A stretch of 64,000 nucleotides of DNA, taken from contig NZ_SADV01000025.1 in NCBI RefSeq assembly GCF_006864135.1, forward strand, positions 1 to 64,000. Direction: 5' to 3'. This document shows positions 1 to 9,545 of the stretch, piece after piece. Below the pieces are notes generated by a model that worked only from the letters and a program-made list of their open reading frames with translations, searched no databases and had not been told where the DNA came from. The DNA comes from Lysinibacillus sphaericus. GTDB taxonomy: Bacteria; Bacillota; Bacilli; Bacillales_A; Planococcaceae. The number at the start of each line of letters is the position of its first letter. The first letter of the stretch is position 1. The position numbers and the translations under genes were made by a program.

Positions 1-75
1 GCACGAAGCGAAGCGTAGGAGGAGGCTCGGCGCTCGCCCGCGGAAAGCGAGCGGAATGCTTCGGAAAACAACAGT
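1..75. repeat. Partial copy of dispersed GC-rich intergenic repeat
   Basis: This GC-richer stretch contains the motif GGAGGCTCGGCGCTCGCCCG followed by CGGAAAGCGAGCGG, giving an internal stem of CGCTCGC with GCGAGCG. It resembles the right-hand part of the dispersed element seen more completely at 33165-33312 and 57042-57281. It is cut by the window edge, and I see no coding sequence in it. Confidence 0.5.
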
Positions 76-100
76 AGAGTCACAGTGCCAAATGAAAAAA

Positions 101-137
101 GCGAGCTATTCAACGATTTAATCGTTGAATAGCTCGC
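101..137 (-). terminator. Perfect 17-bp hairpin, terminator-like
   Basis: The arms 101-117 and 121-137 are exact reverse complements with a 3-nt loop. Read on the minus strand the hairpin is followed by a run of six T, as in a Rho-independent terminator. It lies beyond the parC terminator, so it may be a second stop for parE-parC or belong to a gene outside the window. Confidence 0.6.
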
Positions 138-347
138 AATGTGAAAAGATATAGACTTTTTCAGTGCCCTCCAATAAAGGGTGCATTTTTATTTACATAA
201 TAATTGATCCGCCATCTGATGTTAGAGTTATAGAGGGAGAATATTACCTTGAATGATAGTAAAGTCAACGTCTCCCTGTCGCAAGTTTTTTTAGCTAAAA
301 CCGCATCTAGGTTAGACAATGTGCAGAGATTGCTAGTTTCAATTCAC

Positions 348-381
348 TAAAAAAAGCCCAGCTCTCACAAGGAGCTGGGTT
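348..381 (-). terminator. Rho-independent terminator of parE-parC
   Basis: Arms 357-364 (CCCAGCTC) and 372-379 (GAGCTGGG) form a stem with a 7-nt loop. On the minus strand it is followed by a T run. It lies 13 bases after the parC stop codon. Confidence 0.85.
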
Positions 382-393
382 AGAAAAGGAATT

Positions 394-2826
394 TTATTTC
401 TCTTCTTTTTTGACCGCGAAGACATGTGAAATGGCACCGTCTGTAGCTATATCTACTTTAAAGGAGCCATTAGAATGGCGATCTGCTCGAGTTAATGCTT
501 GTACATCAAGGATCTCTTGCACACCTTTTTCCGTTTCAATCATTAGCTGTTCCCCATCAGTTACTTTGACTACAGCTACGATACGATGTGGGTTCGCTTT
601 TAATTCTGTTAACACTTTTAAGCCGCGTTTTGCACGACTCGTCATCTCTACTTCGGCAACATTCATTTTTTTCACCGCACCGCGATGTGTCACAATCGCA
701 ACATACGCAGTGGCATTTGGCGGTAAAACATTGATGCCAACTAATGCTTCTCCGTCTTTCAACGTAATCCCTTTGACGCCGCCTGTTTTTACTCCTGTTA
801 CTGGTAATTCCTCCACAGGGAAACGAATAGCATAAGCCGTATCTGTCGTTAACATTAGCTCTGCATCGTCTGTCACGATACCTGCAAAAATCATTTCATC
901 GCCTGACTTAACATTCATCGTTTTGATCGGTTTCGAATAGCGTGTAACAGCATAATCTGCTACAGGTGAGCGTTTAATTTGTCCATCTTTCGTAGCTGTT
1001 AAAATATACGTATTGGCCTGTTCGAAAGTCTCAAAACCGTATACAGCAATAATAGATTCATCTTTCCCTGTCGGTACAATACTAGAAATATGCTGACCAA
1101 GATCCTTCCAACGAATATCAGGTAGTTCATGGACAGGCTGATAAATATAATTGCCTCGATTTGTAAACAGCAGTAGATGATGCTGTGTATTTAAGTTTGC
1201 TTCATATAATAAATAATCGGAATCCTTCATCGCGAAATCCTGACCATTCGAAGCTGCATGTGAACGTGTAGATGTACGCTTAATATAGCCATCTTTTGTG
1301 ACAGTCACTACAACCTCTTCACTTGGGACAAGGACATCTAACGTAATTTTGATTTCTTCAATTTCTTGTTCGATTTTTGAACGACGTGGCTCTGCAAAGC
1401 GCTTTTTAATGTCAAGTAGTTCCTGTTTAATAACACGTACAAGCTTTGCTTCACTATTAAGAATACCTTCAAGCTTAGCAATCAATTTATTTAATTCTTC
1501 CTGTTCAGCACGCAATTCCGTAATATCCGTATTTGTTAAACGGTATAATTGCAAGCTAACGATTGCCTCTGATTGCACTTCTGTAAAGTCAAACTTCACC
1601 TGTAAATTCGTTTTCGCATCTCGTTTATCATTAGAAGAACGAATCGTTGCAATGACTTCATCTAAAATGGACAGTGCCTTGATCAAGCCATCAACAATAT
1701 GCGAACGATCTTTTGCCTTTTGCAAATCATAAATGGAGCGGTTTGTCACGACTTCCTTTTGATGAGCAATATAAGAATCCAGTAACAATGGCAATGTCAT
1801 CATTGTCGGACGACGATTATGGATAGCAATCATATTAAAATTATAAGCTACTTGTAAATCAGTTGTTTTGAACAAATAGTTTAAAATTCCTTGTCCAGGA
1901 ACATCTTTTTTCAGTTCAATGACAACACGTAGGCCTGTACGATCCGATTCATCACGAATTTCCGCAATTCCTTCAAGTCGTTTATCGACACGTTGCTCAT
2001 CGATCTTCTTCACAAGATTTGCTTTATTAACATCGTACGGTAATTCCGTAATAACAATTTGCTCTTTGCCACCTTTAATTGGCTCAACGACTGCTTGCGC
2101 ACGCACAATGATTTTACCGCGTCCTGTTTCGTATGCTTTTTTAATGCCATCGACACCTTGAATGATCCCACCTGTTGGGAAATCAGGCCCTTTAATAACG
2201 GTCATTAAATCATCGACAGTGGTATTTGGGTTATCTAAACGCATAAGAACACCGTCTAGCACCTCATCAAGTGCGTGAGGAGGGATATCTGTCGCATAAC
2301 CGGCCGAAATACCAGTTGAGCCGTTGACTAGTAAGTTCGGGAAACGAGCTGGTAAAACAGTTGGCTCCATATCCTGATCATCGAAGTTCGGTACAAGTTC
2401 AACTGTTTTTTTACCAATATCGCGTAGCATCTCCGCTGCAATAGCAGAGAGTCTTGCCTCGGTATAACGCATCGCTGCCGGTGGGTCACCATCAACAGAA
2501 CCGTTATTCCCATGCATTTCAATGAGCATATGACGCGCTTTCCAATCCTGACTCATACGCACCATAGCTTCATATACTGAACTATCACCATGAGGATGAT
2601 AGTTACCGATAACATTACCGACAGTTTTTGCTGATTTACGGAATGGTTTATCGTTCGTATTGCCCTCTGTAAACATCGCATATAAAATACGTCGTTGCAC
2701 AGGCTTAAGACCGTCACGTGCATCAGGCAACGCGCGGTCTTGAATAATATATTTACTATAGCGACCAAAACGGTCACCCATAACTTCTTCTAAAGGTAAA
2801 TCTTGAAATTTTTCCGTACTACTCAT
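394..2826 (-). CDS. parC: DNA topoisomerase IV subunit A (ParC/GrlA)
   Basis: ParC is the DNA-cleaving subunit of topoisomerase IV, which decatenates daughter chromosomes as a ParC2ParE2 heterotetramer in the cytoplasm. The 810-residue product has the usual length. The N-terminal winged-helix breakage-reunion domain carries the catalytic tyrosine in [11 protein letters not shown] (about residue 120). The quinolone-determining segment [20 protein letters not shown] keeps the Ser and Glu of the susceptible form, so no target-site resistance is apparent. The C-terminal third is the beta-pinwheel DNA-wrapping domain. The ATG overlaps the parE stop by 4 bases (ATGA) and has a strong GGAGGAGG ribosome site inside the end of parE, so the two are translationally coupled. 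The choice of ParC over GyrA rests on pairing with parE and on the plsY neighbourhood. Confidence 0.97.
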   Translation of the reverse strand: MSSTEKFQDLPLEEVMGDRFGRYSKYIIQDRALPDARDGLKPVQRRILYAMFTEGNTNDKPFRKSAKTVGNVIGNYHPHGDSSVYEAMVRMSQDWKARHMLIEMHGNNGSVDGDPPAAMRYTEARLSAIAAEMLRDIGKKTVELVPNFDDQDMEPTVLPARFPNLLVNGSTGISAGYATDIPPHALDEVLDGVLMRLDNPNTTVDDLMTVIKGPDFPTGGIIQGVDGIKKAYETGRGKIIVRAQAVVEPIKGGKEQIVITELPYDVNKANLVKKIDEQRVDKRLEGIAEIRDESDRTGLRVVIELKKDVPGQGILNYLFKTTDLQVAYNFNMIAIHNRRPTMMTLPLLLDSYIAHQKEVVTNRSIYDLQKAKDRSHIVDGLIKALSILDEVIATIRSSNDKRDAKTNLQVKFDFTEVQSEAIVSLQLYRLTNTDITELRAEQEELNKLIAKLEGILNSEAKLVRVIKQELLDIKKRFAEPRRSKIEQEIEEIKITLDVLVPSEEVVVTVTKDGYIKRTSTRSHAASNGQDFAMKDSDYLLYEANLNTQHHLLLFTNRGNYIYQPVHELPDIRWKDLGQHISSIVPTGKDESIIAVYGFETFEQANTYILTATKDGQIKRSPVADYAVTRYSKPIKTMNVKSGDEMIFAGIVTDDAELMLTTDTAYAIRFPVEELPVTGVKTGGVKGITLKDGEALVGINVLPPNATAYVAIVTHRGAVKKMNVAEVEMTSRAKRGLKVLTELKANPHRIVAVVKVTDGEQLMIETEKGVQEILDVQALTRADRHSNGSFKVDIATDGAISHVFAVKKEEK

Positions 2827-4799
2827 GCTTGGTCCTCCTCCTGTTGGATGAATTCATTGTCTAAAATATTTGAATCATCCTCCATACCGAAGTCTACATT
2901 AGCTTCGATCCATTTACGGCGCGGCTCTACTTTATCGCCCATTAAAGTTGTCACACGTCTATCAGCACGTGCACCATCCTCGATCGTCACACGTATTAAT
3001 GTACGTGTTTCAGGGTTCATTGTCGTATCCCACAGCTGGTCAGCATTCATCTCACCAAGCCCTTTATAACGTTGTAATATGTAACCCTTTCCAACTTTTT
3101 TAATGGCCGCTTGTAAGTCATTTTCAGTCCAAGCATATTCAATCACTTCTTTTTTACCAGTGCCTCTTGATATTTTATAAAGTGGTGGTAATGCGATAAA
3201 TACCTTTCCAGCTTCAATCAATGGTCGCATATAACGATAGAAGAACGTTAACAGCAGCACTTGAATATGCGCTCCGTCAGTATCAGCATCGGTCATAATA
3301 ACGACTTTGTCATACGCTGAATCCTCGACAGAGAAATCTGTTCCGACGCCAGCACCAATGGCATGGATAATCGTTGAAATCTCTTCATTTTTCATAATAT
3401 CCTGCAGCTTTGCTTTTTCTGTATTAATAACTTTACCACGCAAAGGTAAAATCGCTTGGAACGTACGATCTCGTCCTTGTTTTGCAGAGCCACCTGCAGA
3501 GTCACCTTCGACTAAATACAGCTCGTTTTTCGCTGCATTTCGAGATTGTGCAGGCGTTAATTTTCCAGAAAGAATGGTACTGGCTTTTTTGCTCTTCTTG
3601 CCGTTTCGTGCATCTTCACGTGCTTTACGAGCCGCTTCACGTACTTGTTGGGCACGAATAGCTTTACGAACAAGAGATGCAGACAATTCTGCGTTTTCCT
3701 CAAGCACATATAAAATTTGCTCCGAAACAACACTATCTACTGCCGAGCGTGCCTCACTCGTACCAAGCTTGCCCTTCGTCTGACCCTCAAATTGTAGTAA
3801 ATGCTCTGGTATACGAACAGAAACAATCGCCGCTAAGCCTTCTCGGATGTCTGTCCCTTCAAGATTTTTATCTTTATCTTTTAACAGGCCAATTTTACGT
3901 GCATATTCATTAAAAACACGTGTTAAAGCTGCCTTGGCACCTGTTTCATGTGTCCCACCATCTCGTGTACGCACATTGTTAACAAATGAAAGGATTGTTT
4001 CTGAGTATCCATCGTTGTATTGAAAGGCGAATTCAACTTCAATTTCGTCTTGGATCCCTTCCACATACTTAACAGGATGAAGGACGTCTTTCTCCTCATT
4101 CAAATACGCAACGAAAGCTTCAATGCCGTTCTCATAAAAGAAAACATCACCTTTGCCTTCCTCGCGTTCATCAATTAACTCAATTTTTAAGCCTTTTAAT
4201 AAAAACGCTGACTCACGTAAACGTTCTGCAAGCGTATCATAATTGTATTTTGTTACAGAGAAAATCGTGTCATCTGGTAGAAAATGAACAAGCGTTCCTG
4301 TCTGCTTTGTTTGTCCAATTTCTTCTAATGTCGTCACAGGATGGCCACCGTTTTCAAAACGTTGTCGATATTTTTTACCATCGCGATGAATCGTAACTTC
4401 TAAAAAAGTGGATAAAGCATTAACAACAGACGAACCTACACCATGTAAGCCACCACTTGTTTTATAGCCGCCTTGTCCGAACTTACCACCGGCATGTAAG
4501 ACAGTGAAGATAATCTCAGGAGTCGGTTTCCCCATCTTATGCATACCTGTTGGCATTCCTCGGCCGAAGTCTCGAACGCTGATACTTTGATCTTTATGAA
4601 TAGTGACAATGATATGAGAACCAAAGCCAGCCAGTGCTTCATCCACCGCATTATCGACGATTTCATATACAAGGTGATGAAGTCCACGGCCATCCGTAGA
4701 ACCGATATACATGCCGGGTCGTTTTCGTACCGCTTCTAATCCTTCTAATACTTGAATGGCGTCATCATTATAGACGCTTGGTGACTGTTTATTCGTCAA
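2823..4799 (-). CDS. parE: DNA topoisomerase IV subunit B (ParE/GrlB)
   Basis: ParE is the ATPase subunit of topoisomerase IV. The GHKL ATPase fold is seen near the N-terminus ([15 protein letters not shown], then GRGMPTGMH and [14 protein letters not shown]), followed by a transducer domain and a TOPRIM domain ([14 protein letters not shown] and the acidic DADTDGAH). I place the start at the TTG at 4799, because GGAGGGG at 4806-4812 sits 6 bases before it. The TTG further upstream at 4814 overlaps that ribosome site. The product is then 658 residues, usual for ParE. It is the first gene of the parE-parC pair and is divergent from plsY, the same arrangement as in B. subtilis. Confidence 0.96.
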   Translation of the reverse strand: MTNKQSPSVYNDDAIQVLEGLEAVRKRPGMYIGSTDGRGLHHLVYEIVDNAVDEALAGFGSHIIVTIHKDQSISVRDFGRGMPTGMHKMGKPTPEIIFTVLHAGGKFGQGGYKTSGGLHGVGSSVVNALSTFLEVTIHRDGKKYRQRFENGGHPVTTLEEIGQTKQTGTLVHFLPDDTIFSVTKYNYDTLAERLRESAFLLKGLKIELIDEREEGKGDVFFYENGIEAFVAYLNEEKDVLHPVKYVEGIQDEIEVEFAFQYNDGYSETILSFVNNVRTRDGGTHETGAKAALTRVFNEYARKIGLLKDKDKNLEGTDIREGLAAIVSVRIPEHLLQFEGQTKGKLGTSEARSAVDSVVSEQILYVLEENAELSASLVRKAIRAQQVREAARKAREDARNGKKSKKASTILSGKLTPAQSRNAAKNELYLVEGDSAGGSAKQGRDRTFQAILPLRGKVINTEKAKLQDIMKNEEISTIIHAIGAGVGTDFSVEDSAYDKVVIMTDADTDGAHIQVLLLTFFYRYMRPLIEAGKVFIALPPLYKISRGTGKKEVIEYAWTENDLQAAIKKVGKGYILQRYKGLGEMNADQLWDTTMNPETRTLIRVTIEDGARADRRVTTLMGDKVEPRRKWIEANVDFGMEDDSNILDNEFIQQEEDQA

Positions 4800-4848
4800 A
4801 AATTTCCCCTCCAAAAAACAAACGCATGTTCTATTTATATTCTCTTCC

Positions 4849-5168
4849 TAATAATAATAGCATTTCCTAACAATATCTAGTGACAGGCCCAAAAAATTTT
4901 TAAAATTCCTCACAGCTTCATCGTTTTGATCTGTTTTACCGGAAGAAAAATTTGCAATAGTTGCTCCAATATGTATCAAGAACTCTTCTCTTCCTTTGAC
5001 GCAGGGCAATAAGTTTTAGTTGCACTGGTCATTACTTTTTTTCAAAACGATACGAATCGCTGAAGGCTTTGAACTTTCATTCAAAAGCATTTGACTATTC
5101 TCTGAAAAATATACAGGTACAGTAATAAATGGGTTTCTTCTGTCTAAAGAAATTCGTACTAGTTTACT
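4849..5168 (-). pseudogene. Possible decayed coding remnant
   Basis: One minus-strand reading frame is open from 5168 down to a TAG at 4849 with a single interruption, a TAA at 5016-5018. Both halves read like protein (for example ITVPVYFSENSQMLLNESSK, and later ATIANFSSGKTDQNDEAVRN). There is no good start codon and no ribosome site, and the frame further upstream is full of stops. I do not recognise a family. It could be a chance open frame in AT-rich DNA. The rest of this roughly 670-base gap holds only the plsY promoter region. Confidence 0.3.
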
Positions 5169-5381
5169 CTAGAAATTAAAGATAGACTTCTATTCTACCA
5201 AAGGAATGGGTGATTGACAAAATTGCCTTTTTACCTATATTTTTAGAAAGGGCTTTCATGCTGCCTACATGAATCATGTCTAAAAGACTAACCTAAAATC
5301 ATATACATATAAAAATCCTTGAAAAATAGAGTTATCTTTTGTAATGAATTCAAGATACACTAAGAAATCTCCTTCATGTCA

Positions 5382-5410
5382 TTGTAGATTATAGAGAAAA
5401 AGTGTAGAAT
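5382..5410 (+). promoter_or_regulatory. Candidate sigma-A promoter for plsY
   Basis: TTGTAG (5382-5387) and TAGAAT (5405-5410) are separated by 17 bases, 60 bases upstream of the plsY start. The -35 box matches the consensus at four of six positions. No competing promoter was obvious. Confidence 0.45.
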
Positions 5411-5470
5411 ATTTGTTACATATTATTAGTACCAAGTGTTAATTAATGAATGAATGAAAGGAGTCCAAAT

Positions 5471-6073
5471 ATGCTAAATGGACTTATTATTTTATGTGCT
5501 TATTTAATCGGCTCGATCCCCTCTGGGTTATGGATAGGCAAAATTTTTTATAAAACTGATATTCGCCAACATGGAAGTGGCAATTTAGGTGCGACAAATA
5601 CTTTTCGTATTTTAGGAAAAAAAGCAGGAATCGTCGTAACGATTATGGATGTCTTAAAAGGTACAGCAGCCGTATTACTTGTAGCTCTTCCTCTATTCTC
5701 TAATGTCTCTATCCATTCGCTATTACTTGGACTAGTAGCCGTTATTGGTCATATGTTCCCAATCTTTGCAGGTTTCCGCGGAGGGAAAGCGGTAGCAACA
5801 TCAGCTGGAGTTCTCTTAGGCTATTCATGGCCTCTTTTTATCTTATTATTTATTGCGTTTATTGTAACATTAAAAATTACAAAGATTGTAAGTTTAACTT
5901 CCATGATTGCCGCTTTAGTAGCACTTATTTATTCAATCGTTTATTATTTTGTTACAGGCGACTTTGCGTTAGGTATTTTAATAGCTTGTTTATTTACCTT
6001 TATCATTTACCGTCACCGAGCAAATATTGCACGCATTAAAAATGGTACTGAACCAAAGGTGAAATGGTTGTAA
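5471..6073 (+). CDS. plsY: Acyl-phosphate glycerol-3-phosphate acyltransferase PlsY
   Basis: PlsY transfers an acyl group from acyl-phosphate to glycerol-3-phosphate to make lysophosphatidic acid, the first membrane step of phospholipid synthesis in Gram-positive bacteria. The 200-residue protein is strongly hydrophobic with several membrane segments. It has the family motifs near the N-terminus ([13 protein letters not shown], then [13 protein letters not shown]) and the central [22 protein letters not shown] chose the ATG at 5471 because AAAGGAG (5457-5463) precedes it by 7 bases; an upstream in-frame ATG lacks such a site. yneR follows 19 bases downstream. Confidence 0.96.
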   Translation: MLNGLIILCAYLIGSIPSGLWIGKIFYKTDIRQHGSGNLGATNTFRILGKKAGIVVTIMDVLKGTAAVLLVALPLFSNVSIHSLLLGLVAVIGHMFPIFAGFRGGKAVATSAGVLLGYSWPLFILLFIAFIVTLKITKIVSLTSMIAALVALIYSIVYYFVTGDFALGILIACLFTFIIYRHRANIARIKNGTEPKVKWL

Positions 6074-6092
6074 CATAGAAAGGAGCATTCTA

Positions 6093-6383
6093 ATGAATAT
6101 TGTACTAACAGATGAAGCCCTACAATGGTTCAAACAAGAGATGGAAGTAGAATCCGGAGATACGATTCGTTTTTATGCTAGATATGGTGGTTCCAGTCCT
6201 TTTCACGAAGGCTTTTCCCTAGGTATGACACGCGAAGAACCATTCAACATTGGTGTTAAGAAAGTTATTGACGATGTTACCTACTATATAGATGAAAAAG
6301 ATTTATGGTTTTTCAATAATCACAGTTTATATGTAGATGTGGATGTTACAAATGACGAATTAAAATATGAGTATAAAAAATAA
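6093..6383 (+). CDS. yneR: HesB/YneR-family protein
   Basis: A 96-residue protein resembling B. subtilis YneR, a HesB/IscA-like family member of unclear role. The family is related to iron-sulfur cluster scaffold proteins, but the usual C-terminal Cys-Gly-Cys motif is absent here (the end reads VTNDELKYEYKK), so a cluster-assembly role is not supported. A ribosome site AAAGGAG lies upstream. It follows plsY closely and ends before a strong terminator, so plsY-yneR is probably a two-gene transcript, matching the neighbourhood in B. subtilis. Confidence 0.88.
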   Translation: MNIVLTDEALQWFKQEMEVESGDTIRFYARYGGSSPFHEGFSLGMTREEPFNIGVKKVIDDVTYYIDEKDLWFFNNHSLYVDVDVTNDELKYEYKK

Positions 6384-6385
6384 AG

Positions 6386-6428
6386 CAGTGTTCCCTTTCG
6401 TTTAAACGAAGGGAACACTGTTTTTTTA
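6386..6428 (+). terminator. Terminator of plsY-yneR
   Basis: A long stem pairs CAGTGTTCCC (from 6386) with GGGAACACTG (to 6420), with one bulged T further in, and is followed by seven T residues on the plus strand. Confidence 0.9.
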
Positions 6429-6472
6429 TTTGAATCTATTCCAACCTTAGTTTATCTTCTTTCAAAGTTGTA

Positions 6473-6479
6473 CATTCTA
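6473..6479 (+). promoter_or_regulatory. Candidate sigma-G -10 element of the ger operon
   Basis: CATTCTA fits the forespore sigma-G -10 pattern CATNHTA. It lies 33 bases before the A-subunit start. The equivalent position in the decayed duplicate copy reads CATTATA, which also fits. I cannot see a clear -35 match, so the call rests on the -10 box and on the known sigma-G control of gerA-type operons. Confidence 0.35.
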
Positions 6480-6511
6480 TAGTTATGTAAAATCTTGAGG
6501 AGGAAATGAAA

Positions 6512-8059
6512 ATGTCTATTTCTAAAATTACTGATACCTCCCAAAACAATGACCAACTGTATAGTTCTCTTTCTCAAAATTTGAAGATAATTAAAAACAC
6601 ACTCGGGAATAGTAATGACCTTATCATACGAGAAATTACCATTGGAAAAGCTGAAAAATATGTTTTCGCGATCATCTACGTAGATGGCTTAACCGATAAA
6701 ATAAGCATTTCTGATTCTGTAATTGATAAACTAATGCTTGATATTGAGGCAAGTGATGAAACAGAAACAGACAAGATTATTCGCTATTTAAGAGATTCTT
6801 GTTTAACAGTCGGCGATGTTAATGATATTTTCAATTTTTCAACACTGTACAATTCGATTTTGAATGGTGATACGGTCATTTTATTAGATGAATCTTCAAC
6901 TGGAATTGTAACAAGTACAAAAGGTGCAAAAGATAGGGCTGTTATGGAGCCTTCAACAGAGTCGGTCATTAGAGGTCCACGGGAAGCCTTTACGGAAACA
7001 TTGCGTACGAATACGGCTCTGATCCGTCGGAAAATTAAAAGTCCGAATCTCTGGATCAAGTCTCGTATTGTCGGTGAAGTAACAAAAACGGATGTTGCTG
7101 TTATGTATTTAAATGACATTGCGAATGACAAAATAGTAGCGGAGGTTCTTTCCCGATTAGATCGTATTAATATTGATGGTATTTTAGAAAGCGGCTACAT
7201 TGAAGATTTTATTCAAGATTCTAAAACCACCATATTCCCTACAGTTTATAATTCTGAACGACCTGATGTTATTGCTGGTGAACTATTAGACGGAAAAATT
7301 GCAATTCTAGTGGATGGATCACCGTTTGTCCTAGTTGTCCCAGCTCTATTTACATCCTTTTTACAATCTGCTGAAGATTATTATCAGCATTGGATGATTA
7401 GTACTCTTGTACGTTTATTGAGATTTTTTGGAATTGGCCTAGCCTTGATAGCGCCATCGCTTTACGTAGCGATTACCACCTTTCATCAAGAAATGCTACC
7501 AACTCCTATGTTAATAAGTATTGCATCTCAACGAGAAGGAGTCCCCTTCCCTGCCGTTGTAGAGGCACTCATAATGGAGATTGCCTTTGAGGTGTTAAGA
7601 GAAGCAGGTCTTCGAATGCCAAGAACGATTGGACCAGCCGTATCCATTGTTGGAACATTAGTGATCGGTCAAGCCGCTGTAGAAGCAGGAATTGTATCAG
7701 CTGTAATGGTCATTATTGTGGCACTTACAGCCATTTGTAGCTTTTTATTCCCTGCTTATGGCTTATCCAATACAGTTCGTGCACTTCGTTTCCCATTAAT
7801 GATTTTAGCAGCAATTGTTGGATTGTATGGTGTGATGTTTGGCCTAATGATCATTCTCCTTCACTTATGCAGTTTACGAACTTTCGGTGTTCCATATTTA
7901 AGTCCATTCGGGCCATTAATTCTAGACGATCAAAAAGATGCCCTTGTGTTGTTCCCACGAAGAGCATTATTGACTCGACCACGCTTAATTAGTCAAAAAA
8001 ATACTGTCAGAGGTCATAAATATTTTAATACGAAAAAAAGGAATCAAAAGAATGTGTAA
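6512..8059 (+). CDS. GerA-type spore germinant receptor, A subunit
   Basis: This is the A (alpha) subunit of a nutrient germinant receptor of the spore inner membrane. The 515-residue protein has a soluble N-terminal domain of about 270 residues, then about five membrane segments (for example around ALIAPSLYVAITTF and AAIVGLYGVMFGLMIIL), then a short cytoplasmic tail. The conserved motif TPMLISIASQREGVPFPAVVEA and the following MEIAFEVLREAGLRMPR are typical of GerAA/GerKA. I use the ATG at 6512, 8 bases after GAGGAGG; the ATG at 6506 is too close to it. It leads an operon A-C-D-B. The ligand cannot be predicted. Confidence 0.95.
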   Translation: MSISKITDTSQNNDQLYSSLSQNLKIIKNTLGNSNDLIIREITIGKAEKYVFAIIYVDGLTDKISISDSVIDKLMLDIEASDETETDKIIRYLRDSCLTVGDVNDIFNFSTLYNSILNGDTVILLDESSTGIVTSTKGAKDRAVMEPSTESVIRGPREAFTETLRTNTALIRRKIKSPNLWIKSRIVGEVTKTDVAVMYLNDIANDKIVAEVLSRLDRINIDGILESGYIEDFIQDSKTTIFPTVYNSERPDVIAGELLDGKIAILVDGSPFVLVVPALFTSFLQSAEDYYQHWMISTLVRLLRFFGIGLALIAPSLYVAITTFHQEMLPTPMLISIASQREGVPFPAVVEALIMEIAFEVLREAGLRMPRTIGPAVSIVGTLVIGQAAVEAGIVSAVMVIIVALTAICSFLFPAYGLSNTVRALRFPLMILAAIVGLYGVMFGLMIILLHLCSLRTFGVPYLSPFGPLILDDQKDALVLFPRRALLTRPRLISQKNTVRGHKYFNTKKRNQKNV

Positions 8060-8073
8060 ACGAGGAATAAACC

Positions 8074-9273
8074 ATGTCAAAATATAAGGCAATATGTTTA
8101 CTAATGATTCTTTCTTTACTTTTAAGTGGTTGCTGGAGTAAGCGCGAACTCAATGAATTAGCAATTGTCGCAGCATTGGGAATAGATAAGGTAGATAATG
8201 AGTTCGAAATAACTGTTCAAGTTGTAGATCCTGGTGAAATCTCCTCCAAACAGCCTACTTCAGGACGATCACCGGTTATTACCTATCATTCAAAAGGTAA
8301 AACGGTCTTTGAGGCCATTAGAAAAATGACAACAGTAACAGCTAGAAAACTTTATTTCGCTCACCTTCAAATCGTTGTACTCGGTGATGAATTGGCGAAA
8401 GAAGGAATGGCCGAACCGTTAGATTTAGTGTCAAGAGATCATGAATTCAGAAATGACTTCGATGTCATCGTTGCTCATGACGCGACTGCCGACGAAGTTT
8501 TAAACGTTTTAACACCTATCGAAAAAGTTCCAGCTAACAAATTACTAAATTCTCTTAAAACGTCAGAGAAAACTTGGGGTACAACACAATCCATTAAAAT
8601 TGATGAATTAATCAATACTTTAAATAACAAAGAAACAAGTGTAGTCATGTCTGCCATTGAAATACAGGGAGATAAAAATGCGGGAAAGGATCCATCGAAT
8701 GTTAAAAAATCGAAGTCTTCTGTGCTATTAAAGTACGCAGGCTTAGGTGTTTTTAAAGAAGATAAATTCATTGGGCTTTTATCAGAAGAAGATAGTAGAA
8801 GTCTAGGTTTTTTAAAGGACAAAATAGACAGTACAATTGAAATTCTTGCTTGCCCTAAGGAAGGTACTGTATCAACAGAGATTACGCACTCAAAGACGAA
8901 AATAAAAGGTAAATTTGAAAATGGAGCACCAAAAATCAATGTTTTTATAGATGTTAGCCAAAATGTCGGAGAAGTTGAATGTACGATAGACCTTACTAAA
9001 GAAAAATCGATTCACTACATCAATAAAAAAACAGAAGAACATATTAAAAAACGAATCGAAGAAACAATTAAAACAGTTCAGCAAAATTATCGGGTCGATA
9101 TTTTTGGATTTGGTTCAGAACTTCATCGTACAAATCCGAAAGAGTGGAAAAAAATAAAAAAAGACTGGCTCACTATATTTCAAGAGGTGCCAGTTAAAGT
9201 TGAAGTACATGTGAACACACAAGGATTAGGGACGATGGAAAACTCATTAGTGAAGAAGCCGAAGGGAGAATAA
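8074..9273 (+). CDS. GerA-type germinant receptor, C subunit (lipoprotein)
   Basis: The C subunit is a lipoprotein on the outer face of the spore inner membrane, needed with A and B for receptor function. The 399-residue product starts with a lipoprotein signal peptide ending in LLLSGC (lipid-modified Cys about residue 20). It then has the family opening WSKRELNELAIVAALGIDK and a Ger(x)C-type C-terminal domain. The gene begins 14 bases after the A subunit and is followed 3 bases later by the small D gene, so the operon is tightly packed. Confidence 0.94.
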   Translation: MSKYKAICLLMILSLLLSGCWSKRELNELAIVAALGIDKVDNEFEITVQVVDPGEISSKQPTSGRSPVITYHSKGKTVFEAIRKMTTVTARKLYFAHLQIVVLGDELAKEGMAEPLDLVSRDHEFRNDFDVIVAHDATADEVLNVLTPIEKVPANKLLNSLKTSEKTWGTTQSIKIDELINTLNNKETSVVMSAIEIQGDKNAGKDPSNVKKSKSSVLLKYAGLGVFKEDKFIGLLSEEDSRSLGFLKDKIDSTIEILACPKEGTVSTEITHSKTKIKGKFENGAPKINVFIDVSQNVGEVECTIDLTKEKSIHYINKKTEEHIKKRIEETIKTVQQNYRVDIFGFGSELHRTNPKEWKKIKKDWLTIFQEVPVKVEVHVNTQGLGTMENSLVKKPKGE

Positions 9274-9276
9274 TCT

Positions 9277-9510
9277 ATGATTATGACGATTTTTATACTA
9301 TTAATTACAGCTGTTATAGCCTTTGCCTTCATTCCAAATTTAAACAAAAATAAAGAAACGAAAACAATCGTTATTTTTTCGATTTTTTTAATGCTCGGTG
9401 CTGCATTAAATGTTGCGGTCTCATTAAGGTTCAAAATACCGAGCCCAATAGATTTAATTACCTTTATTTTTTCACCAATTAAAGATTTATTCATTTCCAT
9501 GACAAAGTAA
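9277..9510 (+). CDS. Small two-helix membrane protein, likely receptor D subunit
   Basis: A 77-residue protein with two hydrophobic segments (about residues 2-18 and 29-47) and a third weaker one near the end. Small two-membrane-segment proteins encoded inside gerA-type operons are known as D subunits, which modulate the receptor. The position between C and B, the size and the topology fit this. A ribosome site AAGGGAG overlaps the end of the C gene. A decayed copy of the same gene lies at 11805-11923, which supports its being a real part of the operon. Confidence 0.75.
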   Translation: MIMTIFILLITAVIAFAFIPNLNKNKETKTIVIFSIFLMLGAALNVAVSLRFKIPSPIDLITFIFSPIKDLFISMTK

Positions 9511-9545
9511 TAAAGCAACTTTATGTTAAGAAAGGGGTATCGTTC

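Noticed and set aside
3307-3783. 158-codon plus-strand frame opposite parE
   Set aside because: It lies wholly inside parE on the other strand and has no ribosome site.
8475-8939. 154-codon minus-strand frame opposite the germinant receptor C gene
   Set aside because: Shadow frame of a well-supported gene.
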